64,000 nt of DNA from Nepenthes gracilis (GCA_033239525.1 BSYO01000022.1:15076923-15140922), one strand, 5' to 3'; shown: positions 45,194 through 56,067, numbered from the stretch's first letter. Notes: generated by a model from the letters alone, not told the origin. Program-made: numbers and translations.

Positions 45194-46735
45194 AATGAGA
45201 AAAGTCTAACCACCAATCCCAACGTTCACTCTTTTACTCTAGAGATTGTCAATACAAGAGCACAAGCTAGCGCATCGGCAAGGGACACTGCTGCCCGTGG
45301 CAAAAAGCCCGAGCCTGACATTCACAAACTAGCTGCAGACATTGACGACATGAAGCAGATGGTTAAGGCATTGTGCGCTAGCAATGAGCATGACGGCTGG
45401 TAACCACTCCCCCAGATCCTCAAGCGTCAACCTCCGGGCACAGAAAACTCGAGATGAAGGCCTTTGCCACAAGAACAATCAGCCCTGACGACACTGAGGC
45501 CAAGGCCGTCCTGGCAGTAGGGCCCAGACAACAGCTCGGAGCCTCCCTAGCGGAGACGCATGGGAAGAAAGCCTGGAGCGGTAAAACCCCCACAACTCCC
45601 ACAACGACAGGAGCCCCCCAGCAAGGGGAGAGGGCTCATGCGGTACACGACCAATGGTTGCCATGATCTGTGTAGCCCCCAAGAGAACTCTGAACTCAGG
45701 GACTTCATCAATGCAAAGAGGAGCGGGTCCACCCCTCCAATAGAGGAGAAAGTGGAGAAGATATGGCAGCACCTGTTCAAGGGGGAGTCCGGACAATAGG
45801 CGCTCGATCTGCATAGGTCACAATTTGCCATGGACATCCGGATGCAACCGCTCCCCCTCAAGGTCAAAATGCAAATGTTGGATCCTTACAACGATAGTAC
45901 AAATCCAATGGATAATTTGGACTACTTCCGTACGCTACTGTCCTTCCACGGGGTGAGCAAAGCTATCATGTGCCAATACTTCCCCCTGACGCTTAGAAGA
46001 GACGCTAGGCTCTGGTTCCATGGCCTTCGACCCAATGCTATTCACTCCTCTGAGGAGCTCACGGACAGCTTCCTCTGCCAATTCGCTTCCAGCTGGAGAG
46101 AAGAAAAGCAACCCTGGCATCTTATTCACCTCTGCCAGAAGCCGGAGGAGAACCTAAAGCGATTCCTCAACCGCTTCACTTCTGAAACTCGCTAAATTCC
46201 CCAGCTATCCAACGAGATGAAGTTGAGCAACTTCATCGTCACGTTGGTGGCTGGGGAGTTTTTCAAGCACCTGGCACACGAATGCCCCCAGTCATTTCGG
46301 AAAGCTGAGGCCATCGCTTGAGCCTACATTGCGACTGAGGAGGCTAGCGAGGCTAAGCATCATGAATGCACGGACTGATAGCCGAAAGGACCTGCCATCG
46401 AGAAGAAGAGGAATGGAGATGGTGGATACTCTCAGGAACCCCATAAGTAGCTAAGGTCCGAGCCAAGTATCCAAAAGGAGTTTAGGCCCTTGACCCTAAC
46501 TCGAGGCGAGAAGTTCTTGAGGTGGCCCAAAGTGCCGAAGAACCCAGAGGAAAATCGAGGACCTGGTCCGCTGCGGGCACCTCACTTGGTTCCTGAGGAG
46601 CTTGGGACAGGCCCTTGAGTCTGTCAAAGATGAAGCCAGAGATCCACTGAGGAACTCAGTAGCCGCTGGCACCATCAGAATGATCTCCAGTAGACTGGCA
46701 AGAAGCAGCAACCGCGACCAGCCAGAGACCACATC
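45194..46735 (+). pseudogene. Tat gag
   Basis: The N-terminus reads EIVNTRAQASASARD and DMKQMVKALCAS. The capsid core lies at 45830-46195: MQMLDPYNDSTNPMDNLDYF, TLRRDARLWFHGL and FASSWREEKQPWHLIHL. After a TAA at 46193 it continues LSNFIVTLVAGEFFKHLAHE and AYIATEEASEAKHHE. The region after that should hold a zinc finger but is too degraded to show its Cys and His. It would package the element RNA. Confidence 0.87.
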
Positions 46736-46943
46736 AAGCAGCAAGAGAGCGAGGGTAGGGGTTAGGACTGATATCATTAGTTTTAGCGATGATAATTTGA
46801 CACAAGTAACTTTCCCTCATTCGGATCCTCTTGTTGTATCAGCCATCATCTCAGACGGTACACTTGACTACCAATTGAGACGAGTTTTTATTGATAATGG
46901 AATCGGCACCGAAACTCCATCACTCCTTTTAGTTTAAGGCTTG
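46736..46943 (+). pseudogene. Tat protease, interrupted
   Basis: The frame reads IISFSDDNLTQVTFPHSDPL then VVSAIISDGTLDYQLRRVF and IDNGIGTETPS. IDNG is the usual Tat form of the protease active site. The frame is broken by a stop at 46934 and by the LINE-like insertion at 46944. The rest of the protease and the RT linker continue at 50913. Confidence 0.85.
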
Positions 46944-47220
46944 TCACCTACAAATGAAGCCAGAGGTTCTCAATCTTGCCTCAAAAAACCAAAAAGGCGT
47001 AAAAAGAAACATCCTCTTTCTATTGCTAATGATTGCTTAGGTGTTTGGCTTTGTTGTTGAGGTTCGCAGCTGCTGTTGGGGTGCAAATTCTGGCTGCAGC
47101 TTACATGTTGTAGCTGCTCTCTTTGTTAAGTTGTGATAAAGATGGCCGACTTGGATAAATAGGATGGTTGGGCTATCCTGGGATGGTTGTCTGATTAGGC
47201 TGATGGGGAGTGAAGATACA

Positions 47221-47422
47221 TGTAACGTCCCTGGAGCATCCGCACTAACGATATTGTCCGCTTTGGACCGTCCCCTGCCGCCAAGGCCGTCACAGGGCGC
47301 CTCACGGTTTTGTTCCTGGCAGACCCTCACGGGCCCCCAAAACGCGTCGCCAATGGAAGAGGTATCCACACCCTTTATCAGGCATGCTTCGTTTCCCTCC
47401 CCATCCGATGTGGGACTCTACA
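47221..47422 (+). repeat. TRIM-like short LTR
   Basis: It contains GATATTGTCCGCTTTGG, AAAACGCGTC, GGTATCCACACCCTT and CCGATGTGGGACTCTACA. This word order is that of a widespread short plant LTR (ending GATGTGGGATCTCACA) known from miniature LTR elements. Only one copy is present. Confidence 0.7.
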
Positions 47423-47727
47423 GTCTACCCCCTTGAACTGCCTCCAAATTTGGCTGATGTATATGACGTATTTCATGTATCAATGCTTCGAAAGTATGTC
47501 CATGATCCTACTCATGTAATTGAGTATGAACCTCTGACGGTTGACAATGACTTATCATATATAGAAGAACCAGTGGAAATCTTAGATCGAAAGGAACAGA
47601 GATTACGCACCAAATCAATCGCTCTAGTAAAGGTGCTATGGAGGAATCATACACCGGAAGAGGCAACTTGGGAACGAGAGGAGGAGATTCGGAGCAAATA
47701 CCCATATTTATTTTCTCGAGGTTAGTG
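47423..47727 (+). pseudogene. Tekay/Del integrase C-terminus
   Basis: One open frame reads YPLELPPNLADVYDVFHVSM, then LRKYVHDPTHVIEYEPL, YIEEPVEILDRKEQRLRTKS, ALVKVLWRNHTPEEATWERE and EEIRSKYPYLFSRG, ending at a stop by 47727. This is the chromodomain-containing end of a chromovirus integrase, unbroken by stops. Everything upstream (gag to integrase core) is absent and is replaced by the TRIM-like LTR. The frame is intact only because it is short or young. It makes no functional protein. Confidence 0.92.
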
Positions 47728-47749
47728 ACTTTAATTAAAATTTCGAGGA

Positions 47750-47774
47750 CGAAATTCTTATAAGTGGGGGAGGT
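47750..47774 (+). other. Pre-PPT and polypurine tract
   Basis: TCGAGGACGAAATTCTTAT is followed by AAGTGGGGGAGGT immediately before the LTR, the standard Tekay/Del 3' internal end. Confidence 0.9.
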
Positions 47775-50231
47775 TGTAACAACCCAAAATTTTAATAAGA
47801 AAATTTTAATCATCATGTCCGGTCAACGCACGTTGACCGGAAAACGAAATGTGAAGAAGTCCGAAATTTGCATTGGGGAAAATACAGTCCGAATTTCCGT
47901 AGGAATCTGAAGCGCGGATTTTCTTGGAAGTTCGGATTTCCTTGAAAAGAAGGACTCCAGATTTCCTGAGTAAAAACCCGTGCGGATTTACTTGAAAGAA
48001 AGGACTCCGAATTTCCGGAGTAAAAACGAGTCCGGACTTGCTGAATGAAAGCACTCCGGATTTCCGAAGTAAAAGCCAGTCCGGATTTGAAGGAGTCCGG
48101 TCTCAGTTTAGGAAGAAAATTGGGAAGGAGCAACCATGAATATAGGTCACATTTCGAGACGTGTTGGAAAATGAGATTCATAAATAACTCTCCTTGGAAA
48201 AATGTAAGATCACCCTTGGAAAATGAACAATCATAAATGACATCTTGGAAAAATAGAAAAGTCATAAATGATGGCCACCAAAACCTAGGACTATAAATAA
48301 GGGCCTAATAGCCTCAGGAAAGGGCACCACTAGAAACTCCCTTAAAGAAGAAGGCAGAAAGCTAAGGAAAAAGTAGAAAAGAATTCAGGCAAGATACTCA
48401 CCCCCCTATTTATAAAGTTCATGTTTTATTTATGTTGCTATAAAATTATATGAAATTCTGAATAAGTATGCTTTTACTGTTCAATGCATGTTTAAAGGAA
48501 ATTCTGTTATGCATGATGTTGGATTGCTGTTATGATTTACTGCCAATAATTATGAACTTTGCCCAATGCATGTTTACGAAAAGAAAATTAGGCCTTAGGT
48601 TGAATCATGAAATTCTGTTACTGTATTCTGTTTCTACGGTAAAAGATCTCCGGCATTTGTACTCCGTCCAGAACTCCGTCCAAGAACTTCGGCCTTTTAT
48701 GAATAATGTACTCCGTCCCCTTGAAATGTACTCCGGCCTTCTGTATAAATAAGGAACTCCGTCCAAAATTAACTCCGGCCTTTGAGCTCCGGATTTTTAA
48801 AAAAAAGTCACTCCGGCTATTAAATTTTACAAAGAAAGAACTCTGGAAAATCAATGAAAATCACTCCGTCCTCTTTAGAAAAAGTACTCCGTCCTTTTTA
48901 TTTCGAAAAGAACTCCGGCCTTGATGAAAAACAACTCCGGATTTTAAAGAACTCTGAATTTTGAAATACGTCCCTCAAAAGAGCTTCGGCCTTTGAAACC
49001 TGTCTTAATAAAAAGAACTCCGTCTCCTGAAAAGAGCTCCGCCATGAAAAGCACTCCGTCCGATTTAAGTAAAGATGCTCCGTCCATTTTAAGAAACGGC
49101 ACTCCGTCCCTTTTAAAGAACTCCCGACTTTTGACATAAATGTACTCCGTCCTTCAAAAATAAAGAAGTCCGGTTTTGATTAAAGAAAAGAACTCCGGTT
49201 TTAGATTAAAGAATACGAGCTCCGGCTTTGAAAGAAACGAACTTCGGCTAAAGGAAATGAACTCCGGCAATAATAAAAGAACTTCGGTTTCAGGACTTCG
49301 GCCTTCCATTTTAAAAAGAACTTCGGAGTTTCCTCTTTGAATAAGAATTTCGGATTTTACTTTTGAAAGATGAGCTTTGGCTTTAATAACATGGACTTCA
49401 ATGAATAAAACTATATGAAACATACGGACAGCAAGTGGAACTTATGACTTTTGATCTATGATGAATGGCCAATAAAGAACACGAACCAAGAACCAAGTTT
49501 CCATTAAATTTGCTGTTAAAGATGGATGAAGGATATTGGAGTGACACTCGAGAACGCCTCCTGGGCCACGGGAGGGGACCTTTTGGTGGCATAAGAACTC
49601 TGGACTATGGCCCCGTATGCCGGGTTAAAGGCATTACCTCCCGCCCCGGGGAGCATAATGAGGGGATACGGCTTTAGGTTGTGGGGTAGCACACAACCCG
49701 TTCTCGATGTTGTCCGCTCCCGTCCGGTCCCTAAAGATGATATGAATTCCGAATGATTTTGATGAATTTTTCTGAAGACAAGATAAAAAGAATATGGACC
49801 AAGAAGAAACGATATGATGAATTTTATTATGATATGTTATGATCTATAATTTGATTATATGTATGCTTGTGTTTTACGCATGTGAGTATCTGTTTGGGCT
49901 TTGTAAGCTCATTCTTGAAATTTTTCAGATGACAAGCTTATGGAGGACGAAGTTGAGTAGAATCCTATGGTGTAGCTGGAAGTTTAAGCTTGCTGAAGCT
50001 GACTTTTGAAGTTTTGTTTATTTTGAGGAAATTGTAATGTTAATTCCGCTAGTTATGAATACTAGAATGTTTCCGTGATATTTTGGGATTATGATATTAT
50101 AAATGTCTAGAATGCATCTCAGGATTGAATAAAGAAAAGAAAAATTTTTATGTTCACCTTTTTATCTTTTATTTGTAAGAATTTTAGTTTTGACGACGGC
50201 TTTTGATGGTAAAAAAAGTCGGGTCGTCACA
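47775..50231 (+). repeat. 3' LTR of chimeric element
   Basis: It is 2457 bp, starting TGTAACAACCCAAAA and ending GTCGTCACA. It contains CCGGA-type words at 47880-48110, the ACTCCG motif field at about 48645-49335, and the CTGGGCCACGGGAGGGGA segment at 49561 that matches CTGGGCCATGGGGGACAT of the 27117 LTR. Confidence 0.9.
48645..49335. repeat. Field of ACTCCG(G/T)CC motifs
   Basis: About 33 copies of ACTCCGTCC, ACTCCGGCC, CTTCGGCC and close variants occur roughly every 20 bases, separated by A/T-rich spacers of varying length. Minus-strand open frames across it are by-products. Confidence 0.88.
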
Positions 50232-50272
50232 ATACACATTTGCCAGTCAACTTGTTGACTAACTAGGACGAT

Positions 50273-50700
50273 ATGGTTTGCCCAGTTAGGCTGTACGGTT
50301 TGGCTAACTAGGACGAAATGACTTTACTAGGTAAATCGGTTCCTTCTCTCACAAACTCCCAGTATGGGAGGCCTAGACTTCATTTAGCATGATTGATGCT
50401 GTGTTTGGCGGTTGTTGCCGCTGTTGTTGATCTAGTGTTTAGATGACTGCCCAGTTGGAAGGCCAACTTGGCTGAATATGATAAATGAGCAATCCTGGGT
50501 TGGTTAGCCTATTTGGCTGTTGTGGTTTGCCCTATTTGGCTACCTGGTTAGGCTGACGTGGACGATTTGGCCCTACTGGGCACACCGGTTCTTACTCTCA
50601 CACATTCCCTGTTTGGGCGGCCCAGTCTTCATTTAGCATGATTGATACTGTGTGCTGCGTATGTAGCCGTTGTTGCCGATATGGTATTTAGATGACTCAG
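50273..50700. repeat. Diverged ~248-bp tandem repeat in LINE-like tail
   Basis: GGTTTGCCC...GGACGA, then CTCTCACA..CTTCATTTAGCATGATTGAT and TTTAGATGACT, occur at 50273-50450 and again at 50521-50695. Confidence 0.75.
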
Positions 50701-50912
50701 TAGGAGATATTACTCTAGTGTCATATGATCTATGATGATTCGATGTATTTTCGGTTATATTTTTGTTTCTTCATGACTTGTGTCATGGTCTCAGGGGATA
50801 CCTTTGCTATTATATTCTTACTCTAAGTTGGCAAAACATTTGAAATAAAACATAGGTGTTGTACTTTCTTTTCTTTTCTTTTTAATATAATTTAATTACT
50901 TATCAAAAAAAA

Positions 50913-51280
50913 GCTTGATCTAAAGAAGAACCAAATGAAAGCAGCAGAAGGACCCCTCTACGACCTAGACAACGAGTCAGTGTCGTTCAGGGAGAGATTC
51001 AGCTAGAAGTCATAATGGGGACCCACCCTCGTACAGCCACTCGCACACTCACATTCCTTGTTGACCTACCATCGTCTCATAATGTTATTCTTGGTCGGCC
51101 GTTCCTGGCCACCTTCAGAGCAGTGGCATCGATACCTCAACCGAAAGTGAAGTTCCCAACACAGCATGGAATTGAAAAAGCATTGGGCAACCAAGTAAAG
51201 AGGCGGACGTGCTGCCTATCCTAGGTCGCACTCGCCACCTTGAGCTAAACCACTGAAGACCAAGACTTTCGACGTGAGAC
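50913..51280 (+). pseudogene. Tat protease-RT linker
   Basis: It resumes after the LINE-like tail: LKKNQMKAAEGPLYDLDNES, then in the next frame MGTHPRTATRTLTFLVDLPS and NVILGRPFLATFRAVASIPQ, which is characteristic Tat protease/linker sequence, and KVKFPTQHGI. A frameshift near 51005 separates the parts. Confidence 0.87.
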
Positions 51281-51281
51281 A

Positions 51282-52740
51282 TTGCCGCAACAAGCTCAAT
51301 CAGGTGAGGTGACAGAACTGGTCCGCTTGGACCCTAGCGAACCAAAAAAGTGCATACACATAAGCAAATCCCTCTCCAAGCTAGGCTGGCACAACCTCGT
51401 GGACTTCCTCAGACGGAACTCTGATGTCCTTACGTGGATTCCTGTCAAAATGCTTGGGATATCAGCCGGAGTAATTGTCCACAGGTAGGGCCTCGATCCT
51501 AACCACAAACCCGTCAGGCAGAAGCATTGGAACCACTCCGTTGAAGAGTTGGTGGCCATAGATAAAGAGGTGAAGAAACTACTAGACATTGGATTCATAA
51601 GGGAGGTCCAATACCCAGATTGACTATCGAATGTAGTACTCGTGAAAAAGAGTAACGACAAGTGGCGGATGTGTGTCGATTTTATCAACGTGAATAAACC
51701 CCACCCAAAGGACAGCTTTCTGCTTTTTCGGATCGATTCGCTGGTGGACTCTACATCCAAGCACGAACTCTTAAATTTCATAGACGCCTACTCAGGTTAC
51801 AACCAAATAACGATATACCAAGATGATTAGGAGCACACCTCTTTCATGACCGACAAAGGAACGTACTGCTACAAGGTTATACCCTTCGACCTAAAGAATG
51901 CCGGCGTGACTCACCAATGGTTGGTGAATAAGTTGTTCGAAGCCCAAATCGGAAGGAACGTTGAGGTATTTGTAGACGATATGCTCGTCAAGAGCAAAGT
52001 GGCTGACAACCACGTTCGGGATCTGGCAGAAACCGTTAAAGTACTTTAGGCTAATAGGATGAAGCTCAACTTGGCCAAGTGCATGTTCGGGGAAACCTCT
52101 GAAAAATTCTTGGGCTTCATAGTGTCCCAACGTGGCATCGAATCAAACCCAAAGAAGATCAAAATCATTCTCGATATGAACCCCTCCACGGATCGTGAAG
52201 GAAGTCCAGAAACTCATAAGGCGACTTGCCCCCTATCGCGGTTCATGGCTAAGTCTGCAGAGAAGTACCTACCGTTCTTCAAGGCCCTTGAAGGAACAAG
52301 GGCATCTGGATTCCAATGGATGGACGAGTGCGAGGATATGTTCTAGGAACTGAAGGCTCACCTTGCCAGTCCTTAGCTTCTAACGTCACCTTCAGAAGGT
52401 GAGGACCAGTATCTTTACCTGACAGTGTTGGACATGGCCCTGAGTTTGGTGCTTATCCAGCAGCATGAGGGTGAGCAATGACTCGTGTATTACATAAGCA
52501 AAGTACTGACGGACACAGCGTCCCGATACCTCCATGCCGAGAGAATTGCCTTGGCCCTCATCTATTCACCCTGAAAGTTGAAGCCATACTTTCAGGCACA
52601 TCGAATTGTCGTACTAATCGACCAACCTCTGAAGGCGATCCTCCAGAAGCAGAAGATGTCCGAACGACTAGTCAAATGGGCTATAGAGCTTGTTGTGTTT
52701 GACGTAGAGTTCTGACCGAGACCGACTCTTAAGAGCCAAG
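51282..52740 (+). pseudogene. Tat reverse transcriptase and RNase H
   Basis: The RT reads HWNHSVEELVAIDKEVKKLL, VVLVKKSNDKWRMCVDFINV, FIDAYSGYNQI and, at 51961-51993, VEVFVDDMLVK, with both catalytic Asp kept. FLGFIVSQRGIESNPKKI follows. RNase H is LYLTVLDMALSLVLIQQ..VYYISKVLTDTASRYLH. The reading frame is nearly constant but has stops at 51486, 51622, 51828, 52048, 52344, 52374, 52479 and others, most of which fit single C-to-T or G-to-A changes from CAG, CGA or TGG. A small frameshift lies near 52190. Confidence 0.92.
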
Positions 52741-53330
52741 CCCTTGCGTACTTCGTCGTTGAGATGGCGACCCCGGTCCTCAATGACCCAGAGAAAACCG
52801 AAGACACAAACAACTTGGATGCACATGTATGGGCCCTCAATGTCAACGGATCATCCACACAGATAGGCAGCAGGGCCGGAGTCGTGCTCAGAACTCCGGA
52901 GGCTCAGACATCAAGTACTCCCTTATGCTCGCATTCCCAGCCACCAACAATGTTGCAAAGTATAAAGCCCTTCTCGCAAGACGCCGACTGGCAAGGGAAT
53001 GCTCTGTCAGAGCACTAGTCGTGCGCAGTGACTCAGAATTAGTGGTCAACTAAATCCAGGTAACCTTTGAAGCATCAAACCCGCAACTCGCAAAATACTT
53101 AGTGAAGGCAAAAGCCTAAGCCTAGGCATTCAAGAAGTTTAAAATTGAACATATTCCGAAAACTAAAAACAAAAAGACCGACTAACTGGCCAAGCACATA
53201 GCGATGGGATCTCAGGAGCAGTACACCAGAGAATGCGGAAAGTTTCTGGCCGTGCCAAGCATTGATGGCCCAAAGTTCGAGGTGCTATAGATAGCCAAAG
53301 GTGACAACTAGATGACCCCATACTGCAAGT
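52741..53330 (+). pseudogene. Tat archaeal-type RNase H (aRNH)
   Basis: The second RNase H that defines the Tat group reads WALNVNGSSTQIGSRAGVVL (family WTLYVDGSSN..GAGVVL, with the catalytic Asp changed to Asn), FPATNNVAKYKALLARRRLA (family ATNNEAEYEALLAGL, with its Glu changed) and ALVVRSDSELVVN. IEHIPKTKNKKTD*LAKHIA closes it. Frameshifts occur near 52910. At least one metal-binding residue is lost, so it would be inactive. Confidence 0.88.
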
Positions 53331-54535
53331 ACCTAACGGACGAAACACTGTCGAAAATCCCCGAAGAGGCCAAGCGGATAAAGAAGACAATAGGCTAGTA
53401 CACGATCATTAACAGGAGGTTATACCAGTGGGATATTCAACTTCCTACTTAAAATGCCTCACACCGTGGGAAGCCAAATACGCGCTAGATGAAGTCCACC
53501 TTGATGTATGCGACTCACACGTCGGAGAGAAAAACCTTGCATTAAAGATCATGCGGCAGAGTTTGTTCTGACCCACGATGAAGCGAGACGCCATGGACTT
53601 CGTTAGAAAGTGTGAGAGCTGCTAGGTCCACGGGTCCCTAACCCAACAGCCGCAAACTGAGCTCTGGAGCCTGTAGTCCCTGTGGCCGTTCACGCAATGG
53701 GGGCTCGACATCCTCAGGTCTATGCCCTTGGCCTCCGGATAGAGAAAGTTCCTCATCATCGGCATCGATTACTTTACTAAATGGGTTGAGGCAGCCTCTC
53801 TGGCATGGATAACTGAGCAGAACGCAACAAAATTCATCCATCAGAATATCGTTTGTCAATTTGGGATTCTCGAGATCATGGTGACTAACAACGAAACCCA
53901 ATTCACTGGCAAACAATTCACCAAGTACTACATGAGCTTGCACATCAAACTGGTCCACACGTCAGTGGCGTATCCTCAAGCCAACGGCCAGGTTGAAGTA
54001 ACCAACTAGACACTATTGCATGAATTAAAGGCTAAACTTGAGGACATAGGAGACTCCTGGGCTGACAAGTTCCCTTCTATACTTTGATCGTACCTCATGA
54101 CCCTGCGGGAACCTATGAGGTAGATGACCTTTAGCCTTTGCTATGAGGCTGAAGCAGTCATTCCCATCGAGCTGGACTCCCTAGTATACAGGTTGAATGC
54201 TTCGACCCCACCGGCAACTCCCAAAGGCTCAGGGAATGCCTGGACCTACTCCCAGAAGTTTGTGATGTGGCACGCCTGCAGATGACGGCCTACCATCCGC
54301 GCATCACTTGGTACTACAATAAGAGGGTGAAGGCTCATTCGCTCGAGGTCGAGGACCTGGTCCTCCGGAATGTAGAGGCAATGGGCAAGACCACCAACAG
54401 TAACAAGCTCTCGCCGAACTGGGAGGGGCCATTCCTTATCTCAGTGATCATCCGAAACAGAGCATACAAGTTACACACCCAGGATGGCAAACTGGTCCCC
54501 TAGACCTGGACCGTCGCCCACCTCTAAAAATACTA
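53331..54535 (+). pseudogene. Tat integrase
   Basis: The zinc region has VHLDVCDSHVGEKNLALKIM and FVRKCESC. The core has QWGLDILRSMPLASG with the first Asp, FLIIGIDYFTKWVEAASLAW, then MVTNNETQFTGKQFTKYY, where the family has VTDNGTQF: the second catalytic Asp is Asn. The Glu is kept in ANGQVEVTN. The C-terminal part (54267-54503) reads YYNKRVKAHSLEVEDLVLRN and LSPNWEGPFLISVIIRNRAY. The many stops again fit C-to-T and G-to-A changes. Confidence 0.9.
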
Positions 54536-54736
54536 CCAATAAAGCACAGGAATGCCTAGTTAAGTCGTGCATACATGAGTTGGAATGCTTGTACATGTGA
54601 CACGTCTTCATTAATGAAATTGTTATTATTGCTATTTGCTTACTTGATTGTTCATGTGAATGTATGCTTGTTTGCCATTTCCATAAAGGATAAATGGCCT
54701 AAACTGCCCCTAAGTCAGGAGGACAAATGTCCGCTT
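54536..54736. other. Spacer after integrase
   Basis: AT-rich, no gene or repeat seen. It separates the polyprotein end from the tandem repeats. Confidence 0.5.
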
Positions 54737-55130
54737 GTAAAAAACCTTGGAAACACGCCAAGCGACCCACACGTGGTCGAATTCTAAACTTCGTCTCCAC
54801 ATCGAAAGGCCCTTAGCGGCCGTAAAAAACCTTGGCTCCGTGCCAAGTGGTCCACATGTGGTCAAATTCTGAACTTCAGCACCACGTCGAAATGCCCTTA
54901 GAGGCTGTAAAAAACCTTGGCTCTGCACCGAGCAACCCACACGCGGTCGAATTTTGAACTATGGTTCCGAGCCGAAAGGCCCTTAGTGGCCGCAAAACCT
55001 CAGCTCTGCGCCGAGCGACCCACCTATGGTTGAACCTCGTACTCCAACCCCACTCCGGACGGCTTTGAGTAGCCACAGAACCTTTGTTTTGTTCCAAGTG
55101 GCCCGAATGCGGTCGAACAAGTAGGCCAGG
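54737..55130. repeat. 85-bp tandem repeats in Tat 3' region
   Basis: Units beginning G(T/C)AAAA(AA)CCT start at 54737, 54822, 54907, 54992 and (diverged) 55074, spacing 85, 85, 85, 82. Each has GCGACCCACACGTGGTCGAA-like and GAAAGGCCCTTAG(C/T)GGC parts. Tandem repeats between pol and the 3' LTR are known in Tat elements. Confidence 0.9.
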
Positions 55131-55576
55131 GGGCTCCGAAAGCTCCCAGTAGAACAGCCATCAAAGCCATAGGGGGCTTAAATGGTAGGCGTGCAACGAC
55201 CTTCCTAAGAGAAGAGAGCACCCTCAATCAACGATGGTCGGTGGGCTAGAATCATGCGCCTGAGAGCGACGATGCCCCAAGTAGGGTAGAGCACCGAGAC
55301 AGTGTCATACGCACTACGACCTAAGACCCAGAGTCTGGTTGCTATAGCCTCAAATCCCAATTGGCCCTCGAGAGGTTCCACCGGGGGTGTGACGACGTCC
55401 AATCCCCTGGACAGAGCATTCCACTACGCAGAGATGCAACAACATCCTCAACCGAAGGACGAGCACAGCGCAAGAGGCTCTGAAGCGTGCCTTGGCGACA
55501 ATAGCAAAATAGCTTAGCCAATGCAAGGATAAGTTCCATGTCACGAAAAAGAAGGCAAGAAGAAAAGAAGATATCC
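55131..55576. other. 3' spacer of Tat element
   Basis: No recognised coding. Overlapping open frames on both strands have no motifs. Confidence 0.4.
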
Positions 55577-55582
55577 TTTATT
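55577..55582 (-). terminator. Possible antisense poly(A) signal
   Basis: The minus strand reads AATAAA about 70 bases beyond the stop of the antisense frame at 55651. Confidence 0.5.
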
Positions 55583-55650
55583 CAAGTCGAAGATTACAAA
55601 TGCTTTCTCGAAAAACTATATACATAAAAGGTGAATGAAAGGCCACTGCC

Positions 55651-56067
55651 CTATGAACACCGGGGTCCTGTCTCCTCCGGGTAGTCAACCAGATGCGAGC
55701 GATCATCGACCCCATCATTGTGAGGATCGAGGATTCCCGTTGAGACATCTGGAGCAGCGACAGAGACTATGCTACAACACATGCACATGCCGTACCAAAA
55801 CCTTGCATCCAAAAGTCGAGTAACCTCCTCTGGGGAGAGCCAGACTCGTGAGCCAGCCACAGGTTGGGCGCACCGCTCTCAAAAGCTTGCAAGGAGACCC
55901 TCAGTTGTCTGCTGATCACTCCTCAGTTGTTCAATCTCCTGTCTCAGGGCGGTAAACTCATTCCTCCAATGTTGCTCGACCGATCTCTCACCCTCTTCTT
56001 AAGCCCGGCGGGCGCGCTTGTCACGCTGAAAGAGAGCGGCATGGAAGAGGTGGACTGCATCCAAAGT
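55651..56067 (-). pseudogene. Antisense ORF 1, exon 2 (coiled coil)
   Basis: After the predicted 3' splice site the frame reads TLDAVHLFHAALFQRDKRAR, then a TAA, then SVEQHWRNEFTALRQEIEQL and RSDQQTTEGLLASF, a heptad-like coiled coil. A second stop follows, then VWLSPEEVTRLLDARFWYGM and a stop at 55651. The frame joins exon 1 in phase 0. The function of these antisense proteins in Tat elements is not known. Confidence 0.7.

Larger units (their letters stand above)
47221..50231 (+). mobile_element. Chimeric LTR element with unlike ends
   Basis: The duplication ATACA (47216-47220 and 50232-50236) bounds a 3011-bp unit. It starts with a 202-bp TRIM-like LTR (TGTAACGTCCC...CTCTACA), continues with a Gypsy integrase C-terminus and PPT, and ends in a 2457-bp Gypsy LTR (TGTAACAACCC...GTCGTCACA). 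The two ends share only TGTAAC and CA. See the finding for possible origins. Confidence 0.8.
46944..50912 (+). mobile_element. LINE-like 3' fragment with nested LTR element
   Basis: The insertion ends in an A-tract (AAAAAAAA at 50905-50912) after a T-rich TTTAATATAATTTAATTACTTATC-type tail (abbreviated TTTAATATAATTTAATTA), as seen at plant L1 3' ends. A short target repeat GCTTG flanks it (46939-46943 and 50913-50917). It contains no ORF, so it is a 5'-truncated copy made mostly of 3' UTR. Diverged repeats of about 240 bp occur within it (50273-50520, 50521-50700, and a related part at about 47040-47215). The 47221-50231 LTR element is inserted in it. Confidence 0.7.

Noticed and set aside
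45420..45867. Minus-strand open frames opposite Tat gag
   Set aside because: They mirror the gag frame, have no motif and differ in setting from the antisense ORFs near the 3' LTR.
48645..49335. CRISPR-like array
   Set aside because: Repeat units are too short (about 9-10 bp), spacing is irregular, there are no cas genes, and the setting is a plant LTR.
48045..49423. Multiple minus-strand open frames with repeated Glu, Val and Phe motifs
   Set aside because: They arise from the ACTCCG motif field. Open frames appear because the motif lacks stop codons, not from selection.
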